A stretch of DNA of 34,475 nucleotides, from assembly GCA_051861205.1 (NCBI GenBank), contig JBHYDC010000028.1, positions 1-34,475 on the forward strand, in the 5' to 3' direction. Origin of the DNA: JBHYDC01 sp051861205 (GTDB lineage: Bacteria; Pseudomonadota; Alphaproteobacteria; Rhizobiales; Pleomorphomonadaceae). Below the pieces are notes generated by a model that was not told the DNA's origin, ran no database searches, and saw nothing but the letters and a program-made list of their open reading frames with translations. This document shows, in pieces, positions 15,736-24,242 of the stretch. Positions within the stretch are counted from its first letter, which is position 1; each line of letters starts with the position of its first letter. A program made the position numbers and the translations under genes.

Positions 15736-18015
15736 TCAGCGACCGAAGAGTTGGTCCAGGAGGCTGCGCTCGGCCTCGGTTGGGCCGGTGTTCGGGATGT
15801 CGGCCGGGGGAACGGGCTGGCTCATGACGATGCCGTCCGGACCGATGGCGGGGAGGCCGTCCATATCGGCGACGGGTGTTTCCAAGGGTACGACCGGGGC
15901 GATGAACTCGGTGCCGGGCAGGGGCCGGACGGGGATTGCGGCGGTGGCCTCGGTCATGAAGCGGTTGAACACGACGGCGGTGAGGCTGCCGCCGGTGGCC
16001 TTCTTGGTCGGCGTGTTGTCGTCGTTGCCGAGCCAGATGCCGGTGGTGAGGCCGTTGACGTAGCCGATGAACCAGGCGTCGCGAAAATCTTGGCTGGTGC
16101 CGGTCTTGCCGCCGGCGGGATGGCCGGGCAGCACGGCTTTCTGGCCGGTGCCGACTTCAAGCACGGTCTGCATCATCCGGTTCATGGTGCCGACCGCGGC
16201 CGGTTCGATGACGCGGCCGGGGCCGTCGCCTTGCCGCTCGAAGAGGATGTTACCGTCCTTGTCGCGGATCCGGTCGATCAGGAAAGGGATGACGCCGAAG
16301 CCGCCGTTGGCGAAGGGTACGTAGGCCGACGTGATTTCAAGGGGGGTAACCTCGCCGGTGCCGAGCGCGATCGAGGCGTTGTCGTGGAGGGGCGAGACGA
16401 TGCCGACGCGCCGGGCCGTCTGCGTGACGTTTGCGGAACCAACTTCGGCGGCAAGCCTTGCGGCGACCGTGTTGAGGGATTTGGCGAGGGCGGTTTGCAG
16501 GGTGACCGCGCCGAGATATTTGCCGTCGTAATTCTTGGGCTGCCAGCCGCCGATCGAGACCGGCTCGTCCATCATGACGGTATCTGGCGTATAGCCGAGT
16601 TCGACGGCTGCCAGATAAACGAAAGGCTTGAAGGCGGAGCCGGGCTGACGGCGGGCCTGGACGGCGCGGTTGAACTGGCTGCTGCGGTAATTCGCGCCGC
16701 CGATAAGCGCTTTCACGGCGCCCTCGTTATCGAGCGCGACCAGGGCCCCCTGGCTGACCTTATAGGCCTTGCCCTCCTTGGCGAGCACGCCGCGCAGCGC
16801 CACTTCGCCCTGGCGCTGCATGGCGGCATCAATGGTGGTCTCCACTACGATGTCGCCGGAGAGTGAGGCGACATAGCCGGGCAGGAGGTCCATCACCCAG
16901 TCGGCGACGTAGTTTTCCGAGCCGTCGTCCTGGTCCGGGACAATGCGGGGCGGGGCGGCGAGCGCGGTTTCGACGTCCTGCGGGGTGATTATGCCCTCGT
17001 CCGTCATGGCGGCGAGGACGGTTTTGGAACGCGCGACGGCGAGTGCTGGATCGCGGGTGGGGGCGTAGCGGGAGGGCGCCTTCAGGAGGCCGGCGAGGAT
17101 GGCTGCCTCCTCAAGCGTCACCTCGCGGGCGGACTTGCCGAAATAGCGCTGGGCTGCGCCGTCGACGCCGTAAGCGCCGGCGCCGAGATAGACCCGGTTG
17201 AGATACATTTCCAAGATCTCGGCCTTGGAAAACTGCCATTCGAGCCAGAGCGCGAGTACGGCTTCCTGAAGCTTGCGCTCCAGGGTGCGGTCGGGTTCGA
17301 GGAAGAGGTTTTTGGCGAGCTGCTGGGTGATCGTCGAGCCGCCTTGGACCACGCTGCCGGCGGTGAAGTTCGTGACGGCGGCGCGGACAAGGCCGATCGG
17401 GTCGAGGCCGAAGTGGTGGTAGAAGCGGCGGTCCTCGATCGCGATGACGGCGCCGGGGAGATAGGGCGGCAGCTCATCGAGGCGAACGGCCTCGCCGCCG
17501 GTGTCGCCCCGGTTGGCGATGGTCCGGCCGGAAGCGTCCACGATCTCGATGTTGGGCGGGCGCTTCGGGATGCCCCACGCGCCGGTCTGCGGCAGGGTGG
17601 CGAAGGTGTAGCCGAGGATGCCAACCGCCGCGATGCCGCCCCACAGGGCGAGCACCAAGCTCCAATAGGCGATGCGGCTGAGGAGGCTGCCTAAGCCCGG
17701 GCGCGGTTTGCGCCGGCGCGAGCGGCGGCGGGGGGCGGGCTCGTCGTCATCGTCGTCGCGAGGCCGCGCGCGCCGGCGATTGGACGTCCTGGCGGCCATG
17801 GGCTCCTCGTCGAAGTCGATGTCGGGCTCCGCGTCCGGGATGGCGCGGGCGCGTTTGGAGGTGCCGAGCGAGGGTTCGATGCGGCTGGACGCGCGGCGGC
17901 GTTTGGACTTCGGTTCGGCGGCGAACCGCTCGGTTCCGAGCGCGCGATCCTCCAGCGTGACGCGAAGGTCCCGGTCGTCGTCCCCGAAGGCGGGTTCGAT
18001 CCGCTCGCGCCTCAT
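15736..18015 (-). CDS. Class A penicillin-binding protein (PBP1A-type, bifunctional)
   Basis: A 759-residue peptidoglycan synthase. Residues 1-108 are a cytoplasmic tail rich in Arg and Asp with low-complexity blocks (RRARPRDDDDDEPAPRRRSR). One membrane anchor follows at about 112-140. The glycosyltransferase-51 domain has Glu194 in IEDRRFYHHFG and GGSTITQQLAKNLF (225-238). The transpeptidase domain has the SxxK nucleophile Ser460 (PGSAFKPF), SLN at 513-515 and KTGTS at 637-641. Both activities therefore look intact: polymerisation of lipid II and crosslinking of glycan strands in the periplasm. The length is normal except for the long charged tail, which may recruit a cytoplasmic partner or nucleic acid; this is inference. 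It is divergent from mazEF. Confidence 0.93.
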   Translation of the reverse strand: MRRERIEPAFGDDDRDLRVTLEDRALGTERFAAEPKSKRRRASSRIEPSLGTSKRARAIPDAEPDIDFDEEPMAARTSNRRRARPRDDDDDEPAPRRRSRRRKPRPGLGSLLSRIAYWSLVLALWGGIAAVGILGYTFATLPQTGAWGIPKRPPNIEIVDASGRTIANRGDTGGEAVRLDELPPYLPGAVIAIEDRRFYHHFGLDPIGLVRAAVTNFTAGSVVQGGSTITQQLAKNLFLEPDRTLERKLQEAVLALWLEWQFSKAEILEMYLNRVYLGAGAYGVDGAAQRYFGKSAREVTLEEAAILAGLLKAPSRYAPTRDPALAVARSKTVLAAMTDEGIITPQDVETALAAPPRIVPDQDDGSENYVADWVMDLLPGYVASLSGDIVVETTIDAAMQRQGEVALRGVLAKEGKAYKVSQGALVALDNEGAVKALIGGANYRSSQFNRAVQARRQPGSAFKPFVYLAAVELGYTPDTVMMDEPVSIGGWQPKNYDGKYLGAVTLQTALAKSLNTVAARLAAEVGSANVTQTARRVGIVSPLHDNASIALGTGEVTPLEITSAYVPFANGGFGVIPFLIDRIRDKDGNILFERQGDGPGRVIEPAAVGTMNRMMQTVLEVGTGQKAVLPGHPAGGKTGTSQDFRDAWFIGYVNGLTTGIWLGNDDNTPTKKATGGSLTAVVFNRFMTEATAAIPVRPLPGTEFIAPVVPLETPVADMDGLPAIGPDGIVMSQPVPPADIPNTGPTEAERSLLDQLFGR

Positions 18016-18102
18016 CCGCCGAGCCCCTCTGCCTAATGCTCACGATGCCTGGAGATCGACCTTGAATGCGGCGAATTAAGGGGCGGTTAAGGATGGTGGG
18101 GG

Positions 18103-18120
18103 GTGGACATGGTTGTCCAC
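18103..18120. promoter_or_regulatory. Inverted repeat upstream of mazEF
   Basis: GTGGACA-TGGT-TGTCCAC is a perfect 7-4-7 inverted repeat in the 141-base gap between the divergent PBP and mazE starts. It lies 36 bases before the mazE start. It could be an operator for MazE/MazF or for control of the PBP gene. The assignment is inference. Confidence 0.45.
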
Positions 18121-18124
18121 TAAG

Positions 18125-18141
18125 ATTACATTGTAATTACA
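18125..18141. promoter_or_regulatory. Overlapping palindromes at the mazEF promoter
   Basis: The 17-base stretch holds three half-sites: ATTACA (18125-18130), TGTAAT (18132-18137) and an ATTACA sharing two bases with it (18136-18141), giving ATTACA-T-TGTAAT and the perfect palindrome TGTAATTACA (18132-18141). It is strikingly AT-rich against the surroundings and lies directly before the mazE Shine-Dalgarno (GGAG, 18145-18148). Alternating half-sites of this kind are what MazE-type antitoxins bind to repress their own operon. Confidence 0.55.
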
Positions 18142-18156
18142 TTTGGAGTGCAAGCC

Positions 18157-18399
18157 ATGAAGGTGGATATCGTACAGATCGGCAATTCACGGGGCGTTCG
18201 ATTGCCCAAAGCGATCTTGGACCAGTGCGGGTTCAAGGATCAGGTCGAGCTGGTCGTGGAGAATGGCAGGGTCGTGCTCTCGCCTCCCTCCGTCAGGGAG
18301 GGCTGGGAGGCCGCCTTTGCCGCCGACCCGGATACCGAGCCGATGCCTGACTGGCCGGCGACGATGAGCGCGAAGGCGGATGAGGACTGGACGTGGTGA
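18157..18399 (+). CDS. mazE: MazE-type antitoxin (SpoVT-AbrB fold)
   Basis: An 80-residue protein. The N-terminal swapped-hairpin DNA-binding domain shows VQIGNSRGVRLPKAIL (6-21) and VVENGRVVLSPP, the standard MazE/AbrB pattern. The C-terminal part (about 50-80) is acidic with several tryptophans (DWPATMSAKADEDWTW) and should be the flexible toxin-wrapping tail. The antitoxin neutralises MazF and represses the operon. The ATG at 18157 has GGAG eight bases upstream. The stop overlaps the start of mazF, indicating translational coupling. The palindromes at 18103-18141 are likely operator sites. Confidence 0.92.
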   Translation: MKVDIVQIGNSRGVRLPKAILDQCGFKDQVELVVENGRVVLSPPSVREGWEAAFAADPDTEPMPDWPATMSAKADEDWTW

Positions 18400-18713
18400 C
18401 GCGGTTCGACGTCGTCCTCTTGAACCTTGATCCCGTGGTCGGTTCGGAAATCGCCAAGACACGGCCCAGCGTGATCATTTCGCCTAACGAAATGAACAAG
18501 CATCTGCGGACCGTGATCATCGCGCCCCTCACGTCCACGGTCAAAGCTTGGCCGTCGCGGGTCAGGGTCGATTTTCAGGGCCGTGACGGTGATATCGCCT
18601 TGGATCAGATGCGGGCAGTCGACAAGGTTCGGATAACCCGTGACCTCGGCCGTTTGGCTCCCGCCGACGCTGCCCGTGTGACGGACGCTTTGGCGCGGAT
18701 GTTTGCCGCCTGA
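18393..18713 (+). CDS. mazF: MazF/PemK-type mRNA interferase toxin
   Basis: A 106-residue protein of the PemK/MazF family. It shows the N-terminal strand RFDVVLLNLDPVVGSEIAK, Arg24 in KTRPSVIISP and the conserved APLTST (44-49), with GDIALDQMRAVDK as the later strand that positions the RNA. MazF toxins cut single-stranded RNA at short sites and halt growth when the antitoxin is degraded. Translation probably starts at the GTG at 18393 or 18396, overlapping the mazE stop codon. All residues expected for activity seem present. It converges on polA with 12 bases between stops. Confidence 0.92.
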   Translation: MVTRFDVVLLNLDPVVGSEIAKTRPSVIISPNEMNKHLRTVIIAPLTSTVKAWPSRVRVDFQGRDGDIALDQMRAVDKVRITRDLGRLAPADAARVTDALARMFAA

Positions 18714-18725
18714 CGGCCCCACCCC

Positions 18726-21716
18726 TCAATGCGCCTCCTCCCAGTTTCCCGCCGCGCGCGCGTCGACCTTGAGCGGAACCGAGAGGTGGACGGCGGGTTC
18801 GGCGGCACCTTCCATGATGTGCTTGACGACGGGGATGGTGGCTTCGATTTCGGCGTCGGGGACTTCGAAGACAAGCTCGTCGTGGACCTGGAGCAGGAGG
18901 AGCGCGGAGAGCCCTGCGTCTTTGAGCGCCGGTTCCATCCGCACCATGGCCCGGCGGATGATATCGGCGGCTGAGCCTTGGATCGGGGCGTTGATGGCGG
19001 CGCGCTCCATGAAGGCGCGCATGGAGGCGTTGTGCGAATCAATGTCGGGGTAGTGGGCTTTCCGGCCGAAGAGGGTGGTCACGAATTTGGCCTCGCGCGC
19101 GGCGCGGCGGGTCGTGTCCATGTAGTCCTTGATGCCGGGGAAGCGCTGGAAATAGCGCTTGATGTAATCGCCGGCCTCCTCGCGCCCTATGCCGAGCTGA
19201 TTGGCGAGGCCGAAGGCGGAGATGCCGTAGATGATGCCGAAGTTGATGGCTTTGGCCCGGCGCCGCACCATAGGATCCATGCCTTCGACCGGCACGCCGA
19301 ACATTTCCGAGGCCGTCATGGCGTGGATGTCGAGACCTTCCTCGAAGGCGCGTTTGAGCTGGGGGATGTCGGCGACATGGGCGAGAACCCGCAGCTCGAT
19401 CTGGCTGTAGTCGGCCGAAATGAGCTTACGGCCGGCAGGCGCGACGAAGGCAGTGCGGATCTTGCGGCCTTCCTCGGTACGAACCGGGATGTTCTGGAGG
19501 TTGGGTTCTGACGACGACAGGCGGCCGGTGGTGGTGGAGGCCATGGAGAAGCAGGTGTGAACCCGCCCGTCGACCGGGTGCATATAGCCGGGCAGCGCGT
19601 CGGTGTAGGTGGATTTCAGCTTGGAGAGCTGGCGCCAGTCGAGGATGCGGCGGGGGAATTCGTGGCCGAGTTCGGCGAGTTCTTCCAGAACGTCGGCGCC
19701 GGTCGCAAAGGCGCCGGTTTTCGTTTTCTTGGCGCCGTCGAAACCCATTTTGCCAAAGAGGATATCGCCGAGCTGCTTGGGCGAGCCGAGGTTGAAGGTT
19801 TCGCCGGCCATCTCATGGATCTCGGCTTCCAAACCGGCCATCTTCTGCGCGAAATCGCCGGAGAGGCGGGCGAGAATTTGGCGGTTGACCTCGATGCCGC
19901 GCTCTTCCATGCGGGCAAGAACCGGGGCGAGCGGGCGTTCCAGCGTTTCGTAGACGGTGGTCATGCCCTCGGCGGCAAGGCGGGGCTTCAGGACGTGCCA
20001 GAGCCTGAGCGTGACGTCGGCGTCCTCGGCGGCGTAGGCGCAGGCTTTGTCGATGGGCACACGGTCGAAGCGCACCGCGGCTTTGCCGGTGCCGGTGACC
20101 TCCTTGTAGGAAATCGGCTTGTGGCCGAGCAGGGTTTCGGAAAGCTCGTCCATGCCGTGACCGGTGCGGCCGGCGTCGAGCGCGTAGGATATCAGCATCG
20201 TATCGTCGAAGGGGGCGACCGTGATGCCGTGGCGGCGCATGACCACCCAGTCGTATTTGGCGTTCTGCGCGACTTTCAGAACCGAGGCGTGTTCGAGAAG
20301 CGGCTTCAGAATGTCGAGCGCGCGGCGCAGCGGGATCTGACCGGGGACGAGACCGCCGCCGAGAAGGTCGTTCTCGCCGCTCACATGGGCGAGCGGGATG
20401 TAGCAGGCCTGTCCGGGCCGTATCGCGAGCGACACGCCGACGAGATTGGCCTGCATCGGATCGAGCGAGGTGGTTTCCGTGTCGAAGGCGACGATGCCGG
20501 CTTGAACCGCGTCGGCCACCCAGGCGATGAGGCGCGCCTCGTCGGTGACCGTCTCGTAGTCGGCGTGGGAGAGTGGGAGCGCGCGCATCGCTTCGGCAGC
20601 GAGAAGGGCGCGGGCGGTGGGCGTGCCCGGCGTTGGCGCGGGGCGACCGGGGGCGTGTTCGCCAGATGCGGGCGCGGATTTGGCGGCTGCGGGCTCTTCG
20701 CCTTCCAGTGAGGGAGCGGCGGCGGGTGCGGGCTCGCCGCCTTCCGGCGGCCAAAATTTCACGGGGACGGGGATGGCGGCGATCTTGGCGATGTCGGCGC
20801 CGGTGGCCTCCGCGACGCGGCGGGTGAGGGTGCCGAATTCCAGCGCTTTGCAGAAGGCGATCAGCATTTCGCCGTTCACCGGGCGCACACCGAGCGAGTC
20901 GATCGCGTGGTCGAGCGGTACGTTGCATTCCAGTTCGACGAGGCGGCGGGAGATGCGGGCCTGTTCGGCGAATTGGATGAGGCTTTCGCGGCGTTTGGGC
21001 TGCTTGATCTCGGCGGCGCGGGCGAGCAGCGTTTCAAGATCGCCGTATTCGCCGATGAGCTGGGCGGCGGTTTTGATGCCGATGCCGGGAACGCCGGGTA
21101 CGTTGTCGACCGAATCACCTGCGAGCGCCTGGACTTCGATGACTTTGCCGGGCGGCACGCCGAATTTCTCGATGACTTCGGGAATGCCGATCCGCTTGTC
21201 CTTCATGGTGTCGAGCAGGATTGTCTTGTCGTCGACGAGTTGCATCAGGTCCTTGTCGGACGACACGATGGTGACGTCGGCGCCGGCCTTGCGGGCGAGG
21301 GTGGAATAGGTGGCGATCAGGTCGTCGGCCTCGAACCCGTTCTGCTCGATACAGGCGACGTTGAAGGCCCGCACGGCCTCGCGGATCAGGCCGAATTGCG
21401 GGCGAAGATCGGCGGGCGGCTCGGGTCGCTGGGCTTTGTAGAGGTCGTAGATGGCGTTTCGAAACGTCACGGCGGAGGCGTCGAAGATGACGGCGAGATG
21501 GGTGGGTTTCACGCCGGCGGCGGTTTGATCGGCTTCCCGCAGCAGCCGCCAGAGCATGTTGCAGAAGCCGGCGACGGCGCCGACCGGCACCCCGTCGGAC
21601 TTGCGCGTCAACGGCGGCAGGGCGTGATAGGCGCGGAAGATATAGCCCGACCCGTCGACCAGAAAGACATGATCGCCGGGCAGGACGGGACGGGGGGAGG
21701 GGGCTTCAACTGACAT
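18726..21716 (-). CDS. polA: DNA polymerase I
   Basis: A 996-residue PolA. The 5'-3' nuclease domain covers about 12-300 (VFLVDGSGYIFRAYHALP, FEADDLIATY, SSDKDLMQL, GDSVDNVPGVPGIG). A Pro/Ala-rich linker of about 50 residues follows (324-372). The 3'-5' proofreading domain is intact, with Asp412 and Glu414 in FDTETTSLD, NAKYD (485-489) and YAAED (561-565). The polymerase domain has motif A DYSQIELR (Asp769), motif B RRRAKAINFGIIYG and motif C VHDE (944-947). PolA processes Okazaki fragments and fills repair gaps. The ATG at 21716 gives the usual start; an upstream in-frame codon at 21746 is not needed. Confidence 0.97.
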   Translation of the reverse strand: MSVEAPSPRPVLPGDHVFLVDGSGYIFRAYHALPPLTRKSDGVPVGAVAGFCNMLWRLLREADQTAAGVKPTHLAVIFDASAVTFRNAIYDLYKAQRPEPPADLRPQFGLIREAVRAFNVACIEQNGFEADDLIATYSTLARKAGADVTIVSSDKDLMQLVDDKTILLDTMKDKRIGIPEVIEKFGVPPGKVIEVQALAGDSVDNVPGVPGIGIKTAAQLIGEYGDLETLLARAAEIKQPKRRESLIQFAEQARISRRLVELECNVPLDHAIDSLGVRPVNGEMLIAFCKALEFGTLTRRVAEATGADIAKIAAIPVPVKFWPPEGGEPAPAAAPSLEGEEPAAAKSAPASGEHAPGRPAPTPGTPTARALLAAEAMRALPLSHADYETVTDEARLIAWVADAVQAGIVAFDTETTSLDPMQANLVGVSLAIRPGQACYIPLAHVSGENDLLGGGLVPGQIPLRRALDILKPLLEHASVLKVAQNAKYDWVVMRRHGITVAPFDDTMLISYALDAGRTGHGMDELSETLLGHKPISYKEVTGTGKAAVRFDRVPIDKACAYAAEDADVTLRLWHVLKPRLAAEGMTTVYETLERPLAPVLARMEERGIEVNRQILARLSGDFAQKMAGLEAEIHEMAGETFNLGSPKQLGDILFGKMGFDGAKKTKTGAFATGADVLEELAELGHEFPRRILDWRQLSKLKSTYTDALPGYMHPVDGRVHTCFSMASTTTGRLSSSEPNLQNIPVRTEEGRKIRTAFVAPAGRKLISADYSQIELRVLAHVADIPQLKRAFEEGLDIHAMTASEMFGVPVEGMDPMVRRRAKAINFGIIYGISAFGLANQLGIGREEAGDYIKRYFQRFPGIKDYMDTTRRAAREAKFVTTLFGRKAHYPDIDSHNASMRAFMERAAINAPIQGSAADIIRRAMVRMEPALKDAGLSALLLLQVHDELVFEVPDAEIEATIPVVKHIMEGAAEPAVHLSVPLKVDARAAGNWEEAH

Positions 21717-21771
21717 GGCCGGGACTATGCCCGCAGGCGCGGGCAAGGGGAAGCCGGTTCGAGAAGCCGGT

Positions 21772-22812
21772 TTAGATGGGGGCGAGTGTGCGACGGACGT
21801 GCCGGGCCTCGATCCGCGCCCAATGCGGGCGTTCGAACAGGAAGCGGCCGCCGGTGCGCAGCGCGGTCCACCAGATCGCGAAGGGCATAGTCACGCCGGC
21901 GATGGTGACGAGGAGCGAGATCGTGCCGATATCGGTGATCACGCCGGATTTGAGAAGGAGCACCCGGCTCGCGGCCATCGGTAGGAAGAAGGCGAGGTAG
22001 ATCACGAGCGAGTTAGCACCGACGAAGCAGAGCAGGGATCCGGCGCGGGGCAAAGCGGTGATGAGCAATGCGGCGGCTACGACGGCGAGCGCGCCGAGTG
22101 CGCCGAGGGCGAGGGAGACGAGCGGCAGCGCAGCGACGCCGGAGTAGACGGCGGCTGCTTCGAGCGCGGCCCAGGCGAGCAAGGCAGCGAGCGCCAGCCG
22201 GGGGGCGGCGCCGACCCAGCCGACGAAGCGGAAGATCGCGGGCGCGAGCGCGTAACCCGCCAAGAAATACACGAAGCGGCTGGCAAATTCGTCCACGGCG
22301 ACAAAGCCGGTTGCGATGGGGGCGATTTCCAAGGCGATCGCGATGGCGAAGACGGTCGCTAGGGGTATGTGCCGGGTGAGGCGCACGGTGAGCGCGAAGA
22401 CCGGAAGCATCCAAAGGAACCAGAGGGTTCCGAACGGCTCGACCGTGAGCGAAAGCACAAAGAGGCGCGGCGTTTCGGCGGCGCTGCTTTCCGCGACCAT
22501 GCCGGGCGCCTTGAACGCGAATTGGATAACGAGCCAGAGGACGTAGAAATAGGCGAAATGCACCACGCGCCGATCGAGAAAGCCGCGCCAGGGACGGTCG
22601 ATGATGCGCGTGAGGAATAGGCCTGAAATGACGAAGAAGGTGGGAATGCGGAAGGGCTGGGCAAAGGCGACCACGGCGCCCATCCAGCCTGTTTCGCCCG
22701 CGGCTTTTTCGACGCCGAGGGTGGAATGCATCATCACCACGAGGATGATACAGAGGGCCTTGGCGGCGTCGACCCAGTTCAAACGGTCCGTGGATCCGGC
22801 CATGGCGCTCAT
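21772..22812 (-). CDS. Acyltransferase family 3 membrane protein
   Basis: A 346-residue integral membrane protein with about ten hydrophobic segments. The N-terminus RLNWVDAAKALCIILVVMMHS and the following IPTFFVISGLFL are hallmarks of acyltransferase family 3 (OpgC/OafA/NodX-like), which transfers acetyl, succinyl or other acyl groups to glycans at the inner membrane. The His in VVMMHS is the conserved functional residue. The later LWFLWMLPVFAL and SLVIYLAFFLPM are also typical. The ATG at 22812 is chosen; TTG at 22821 and ATG at 22803 are alternatives. The substrate is not evident: no polysaccharide gene cluster is adjacent. It is divergent from the mesaconyl-CoA hydratase gene. Confidence 0.85.
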   Translation of the reverse strand: MSAMAGSTDRLNWVDAAKALCIILVVMMHSTLGVEKAAGETGWMGAVVAFAQPFRIPTFFVISGLFLTRIIDRPWRGFLDRRVVHFAYFYVLWLVIQFAFKAPGMVAESSAAETPRLFVLSLTVEPFGTLWFLWMLPVFALTVRLTRHIPLATVFAIAIALEIAPIATGFVAVDEFASRFVYFLAGYALAPAIFRFVGWVGAAPRLALAALLAWAALEAAAVYSGVAALPLVSLALGALGALAVVAAALLITALPRAGSLLCFVGANSLVIYLAFFLPMAASRVLLLKSGVITDIGTISLLVTIAGVTMPFAIWWTALRTGGRFLFERPHWARIEARHVRRTLAPI

Positions 22813-22979
22813 CCGCTGCAAAACATATGGAAGATTGTATCGCCTTGCACTGCGTCTGTCGGTTAACGGCGGCTCGAAGCTTCATCCTTCGTTAACGAGA
22901 GGCCGCCCACGACCAAGGACGGGGGTGACATCGCGCCGGTGCTTTGCTGAAAGCGTGGGGCTGCACTGCTTGAAGCTCC

Positions 22980-22986
22980 AGGAGGG
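22980..22986 (+). promoter_or_regulatory. Strong Shine-Dalgarno fixing the GTG start of the hydratase gene
   Basis: AGGAGGG lies 7 bases before the GTG at 22994. This decides the start within a frame that is open for almost 400 bases upstream. Confidence 0.85.
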
Positions 22987-22993
22987 ATTGCCC

Positions 22994-24040
22994 GTGACGA
23001 AGACGAACAACGGCCATTTCTTCGATGACTTCCGGATCGGGCAGGTGATGCGGCATGCGACGCCGCGCACGATCACGGCGGGGGACGTGGCGCTTTATCA
23101 GGCGCTCTACGGGTCGCGCTTCGCCGTGCAATCGTCGGACGCCTTCGCGCGGGACGTGGGTTATGAGCGCGCGCCGGTGGACGACCTCCTGACGTTTCAC
23201 GTGGTCTTCGGAAAGACGGTGCCGGATGTTTCGCTGAACGCGGTGGCCAATCTCGGCTATGCGGCGTGCCGGTTTCTGGCGCCGGTGTTTCCAGGGGATA
23301 CGCTATCGACGGTGTCGCAGGTGATCGGGCTGAAGGAGAACTCCAACGGCAAGACGGGTGTCGTTTACGTCAGGTCGGTGGGGTCCAAGGCGGATGGGAC
23401 GGCGGTGCTGGATTATGTGCGCTGGGTGATGGTGCGCAAAAAGGACGAGGCGGCAGCGGCTCCCGGCGCGGTGGTGCCGGTTCTGCCGGAGGCGCTCAGT
23501 CCCGATAGGATCGGCGGTGCGGTGCCGAGGATCGGTGGCTGGGACGACGGACTGGCGGGCAGTGCGCAGCGCTGGGGGGATTACGAGGTGGGCGAGCGGA
23601 TCGATCACGTCGACGGGACGACGATCGAGGAGGCCGAACACCAGATGGCGTGCCGGCTTTATCAGAACACCGCCAAGGTGCATTTCAATCAATTTGCCGA
23701 GAGCAAGGGGCGGTTCGGCCGCCGGCTGGTTTACGGCGGCCATGTGATTTCAACGGCGCGGGCGCTGACCTTCAACGGCCTCGGCAATGCCTTCCATGTG
23801 GCGGGGATCAACGGCGGGCGGCATGTGAACCCGTGCTTTGCGGGCGATACGATCTTTGCGTGGAGCGAGATCCTGGACAAGGCGGCGCTGCCCGGCCGCG
23901 ACGACGTGGGTGCGCTGCGGGTGCGGCTGGTGGCGACCAAGGACTGCCCGGCGACCAGATTTCCGGACACCGCCATGGAGAGCGGGGCGAACCCGGCCGT
24001 GGTACTGGATCTTGATTGGTGGCTCGTTTTGCCGCGATAG
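22994..24040 (+). CDS. mch: Mesaconyl-CoA (2-methylfumaryl-CoA) hydratase, MaoC-type
   Basis: A 348-residue double-hotdog MaoC-like hydratase. The N-terminal half (to about 150) has FFDDFRIGQVMRHATPRTIT and DALxx-type segments; the C-terminal half (about 195-348) opens with GDYEVGERIDHVDGTTIEEAEH and holds the active-site segment YQNTAKVHFNQ (223-233) and GGHVIS. Length and pattern match mesaconyl-CoA hydratase (EC 4.2.1.148) of the ethylmalonyl-CoA pathway, which converts mesaconyl-CoA to beta-methylmalyl-CoA during acetyl-CoA assimilation. It starts at GTG 22994 after AGGAGGG. Its place directly upstream of sdhCDAB fits, since the pathway feeds succinate and malate precursors. A general MaoC dehydratase is the alternative, but the two-domain length argues against it. 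A possible terminator follows. Confidence 0.85.
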   Translation: MTKTNNGHFFDDFRIGQVMRHATPRTITAGDVALYQALYGSRFAVQSSDAFARDVGYERAPVDDLLTFHVVFGKTVPDVSLNAVANLGYAACRFLAPVFPGDTLSTVSQVIGLKENSNGKTGVVYVRSVGSKADGTAVLDYVRWVMVRKKDEAAAAPGAVVPVLPEALSPDRIGGAVPRIGGWDDGLAGSAQRWGDYEVGERIDHVDGTTIEEAEHQMACRLYQNTAKVHFNQFAESKGRFGRRLVYGGHVISTARALTFNGLGNAFHVAGINGGRHVNPCFAGDTIFAWSEILDKAALPGRDDVGALRVRLVATKDCPATRFPDTAMESGANPAVVLDLDWWLVLPR

Positions 24041-24060
24041 GCCGCGGGCCGAGCCGGGCT

Positions 24061-24093
24061 GAGCGCCTTGCGCGCAAGGGGCTCTTAGACTTT
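24061..24093 (+). terminator. Possible terminator between the hydratase gene and sdhC
   Basis: The perfect palindrome CCTTGCGCGCAAGG (24066-24079) is flanked by GAGC and GCTC, extending the stem after one mismatch, and is followed by TTAGACTTTT. It lies 20 bases after the hydratase stop and well before sdhC. This suggests that sdhCDAB is transcribed separately. Confidence 0.55.
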
Positions 24094-24161
24094 TGCACTG
24101 CGAGATGACCTTTGACGTCTGACAGCGGAGCGGATAGAAGAAAAACGAAGTGATCCAAAGA

Positions 24162-24192
24162 CTTGACGTTGACGTAAGCGTAAAGGTTACGT
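24162..24192 (+). promoter_or_regulatory. ACGT-type dyad at the sdh promoter region
   Basis: The region holds a tandem TTGACG (24163-24168 and 24169-24174), the inverted pair ACGTAA (24172-24177) / TTACGT (24187-24192), and an imperfect 24-bp palindrome at 24162-24185 that matches at 9 of 12 paired positions. It lies 50-80 bases before sdhC in DNA poorer in GC than its surroundings. Similar ACGT-centred dyads are bound by MerR-type regulators of acyl-CoA and branched-chain amino acid catabolism (LiuR-like). The identity of the regulator is inference. Confidence 0.45.
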
Positions 24193-24242
24193 TGGCGGAA
24201 CGGAGCGGCTGGCTCCCGGGAAACTCTGAGGAATTCGAAGCG

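Noticed and set aside
19557..20711. 384-codon plus-strand frame opposite polA
   Set aside because: PolA is unmistakable on the minus strand; the opposite frame is Gly/Glu/Val-rich without recognisable domains. The same applies to frames at 2182-3162, 15751-16866, 11458-12360, 23808-25082 and 31804-32943.
22601..22993. N-terminal extension of the mesaconyl-CoA hydratase by 131 codons
   Set aside because: It overlaps the divergent acyltransferase gene and its promoter, while a strong AGGAGGG marks the GTG at 22994 as the start.
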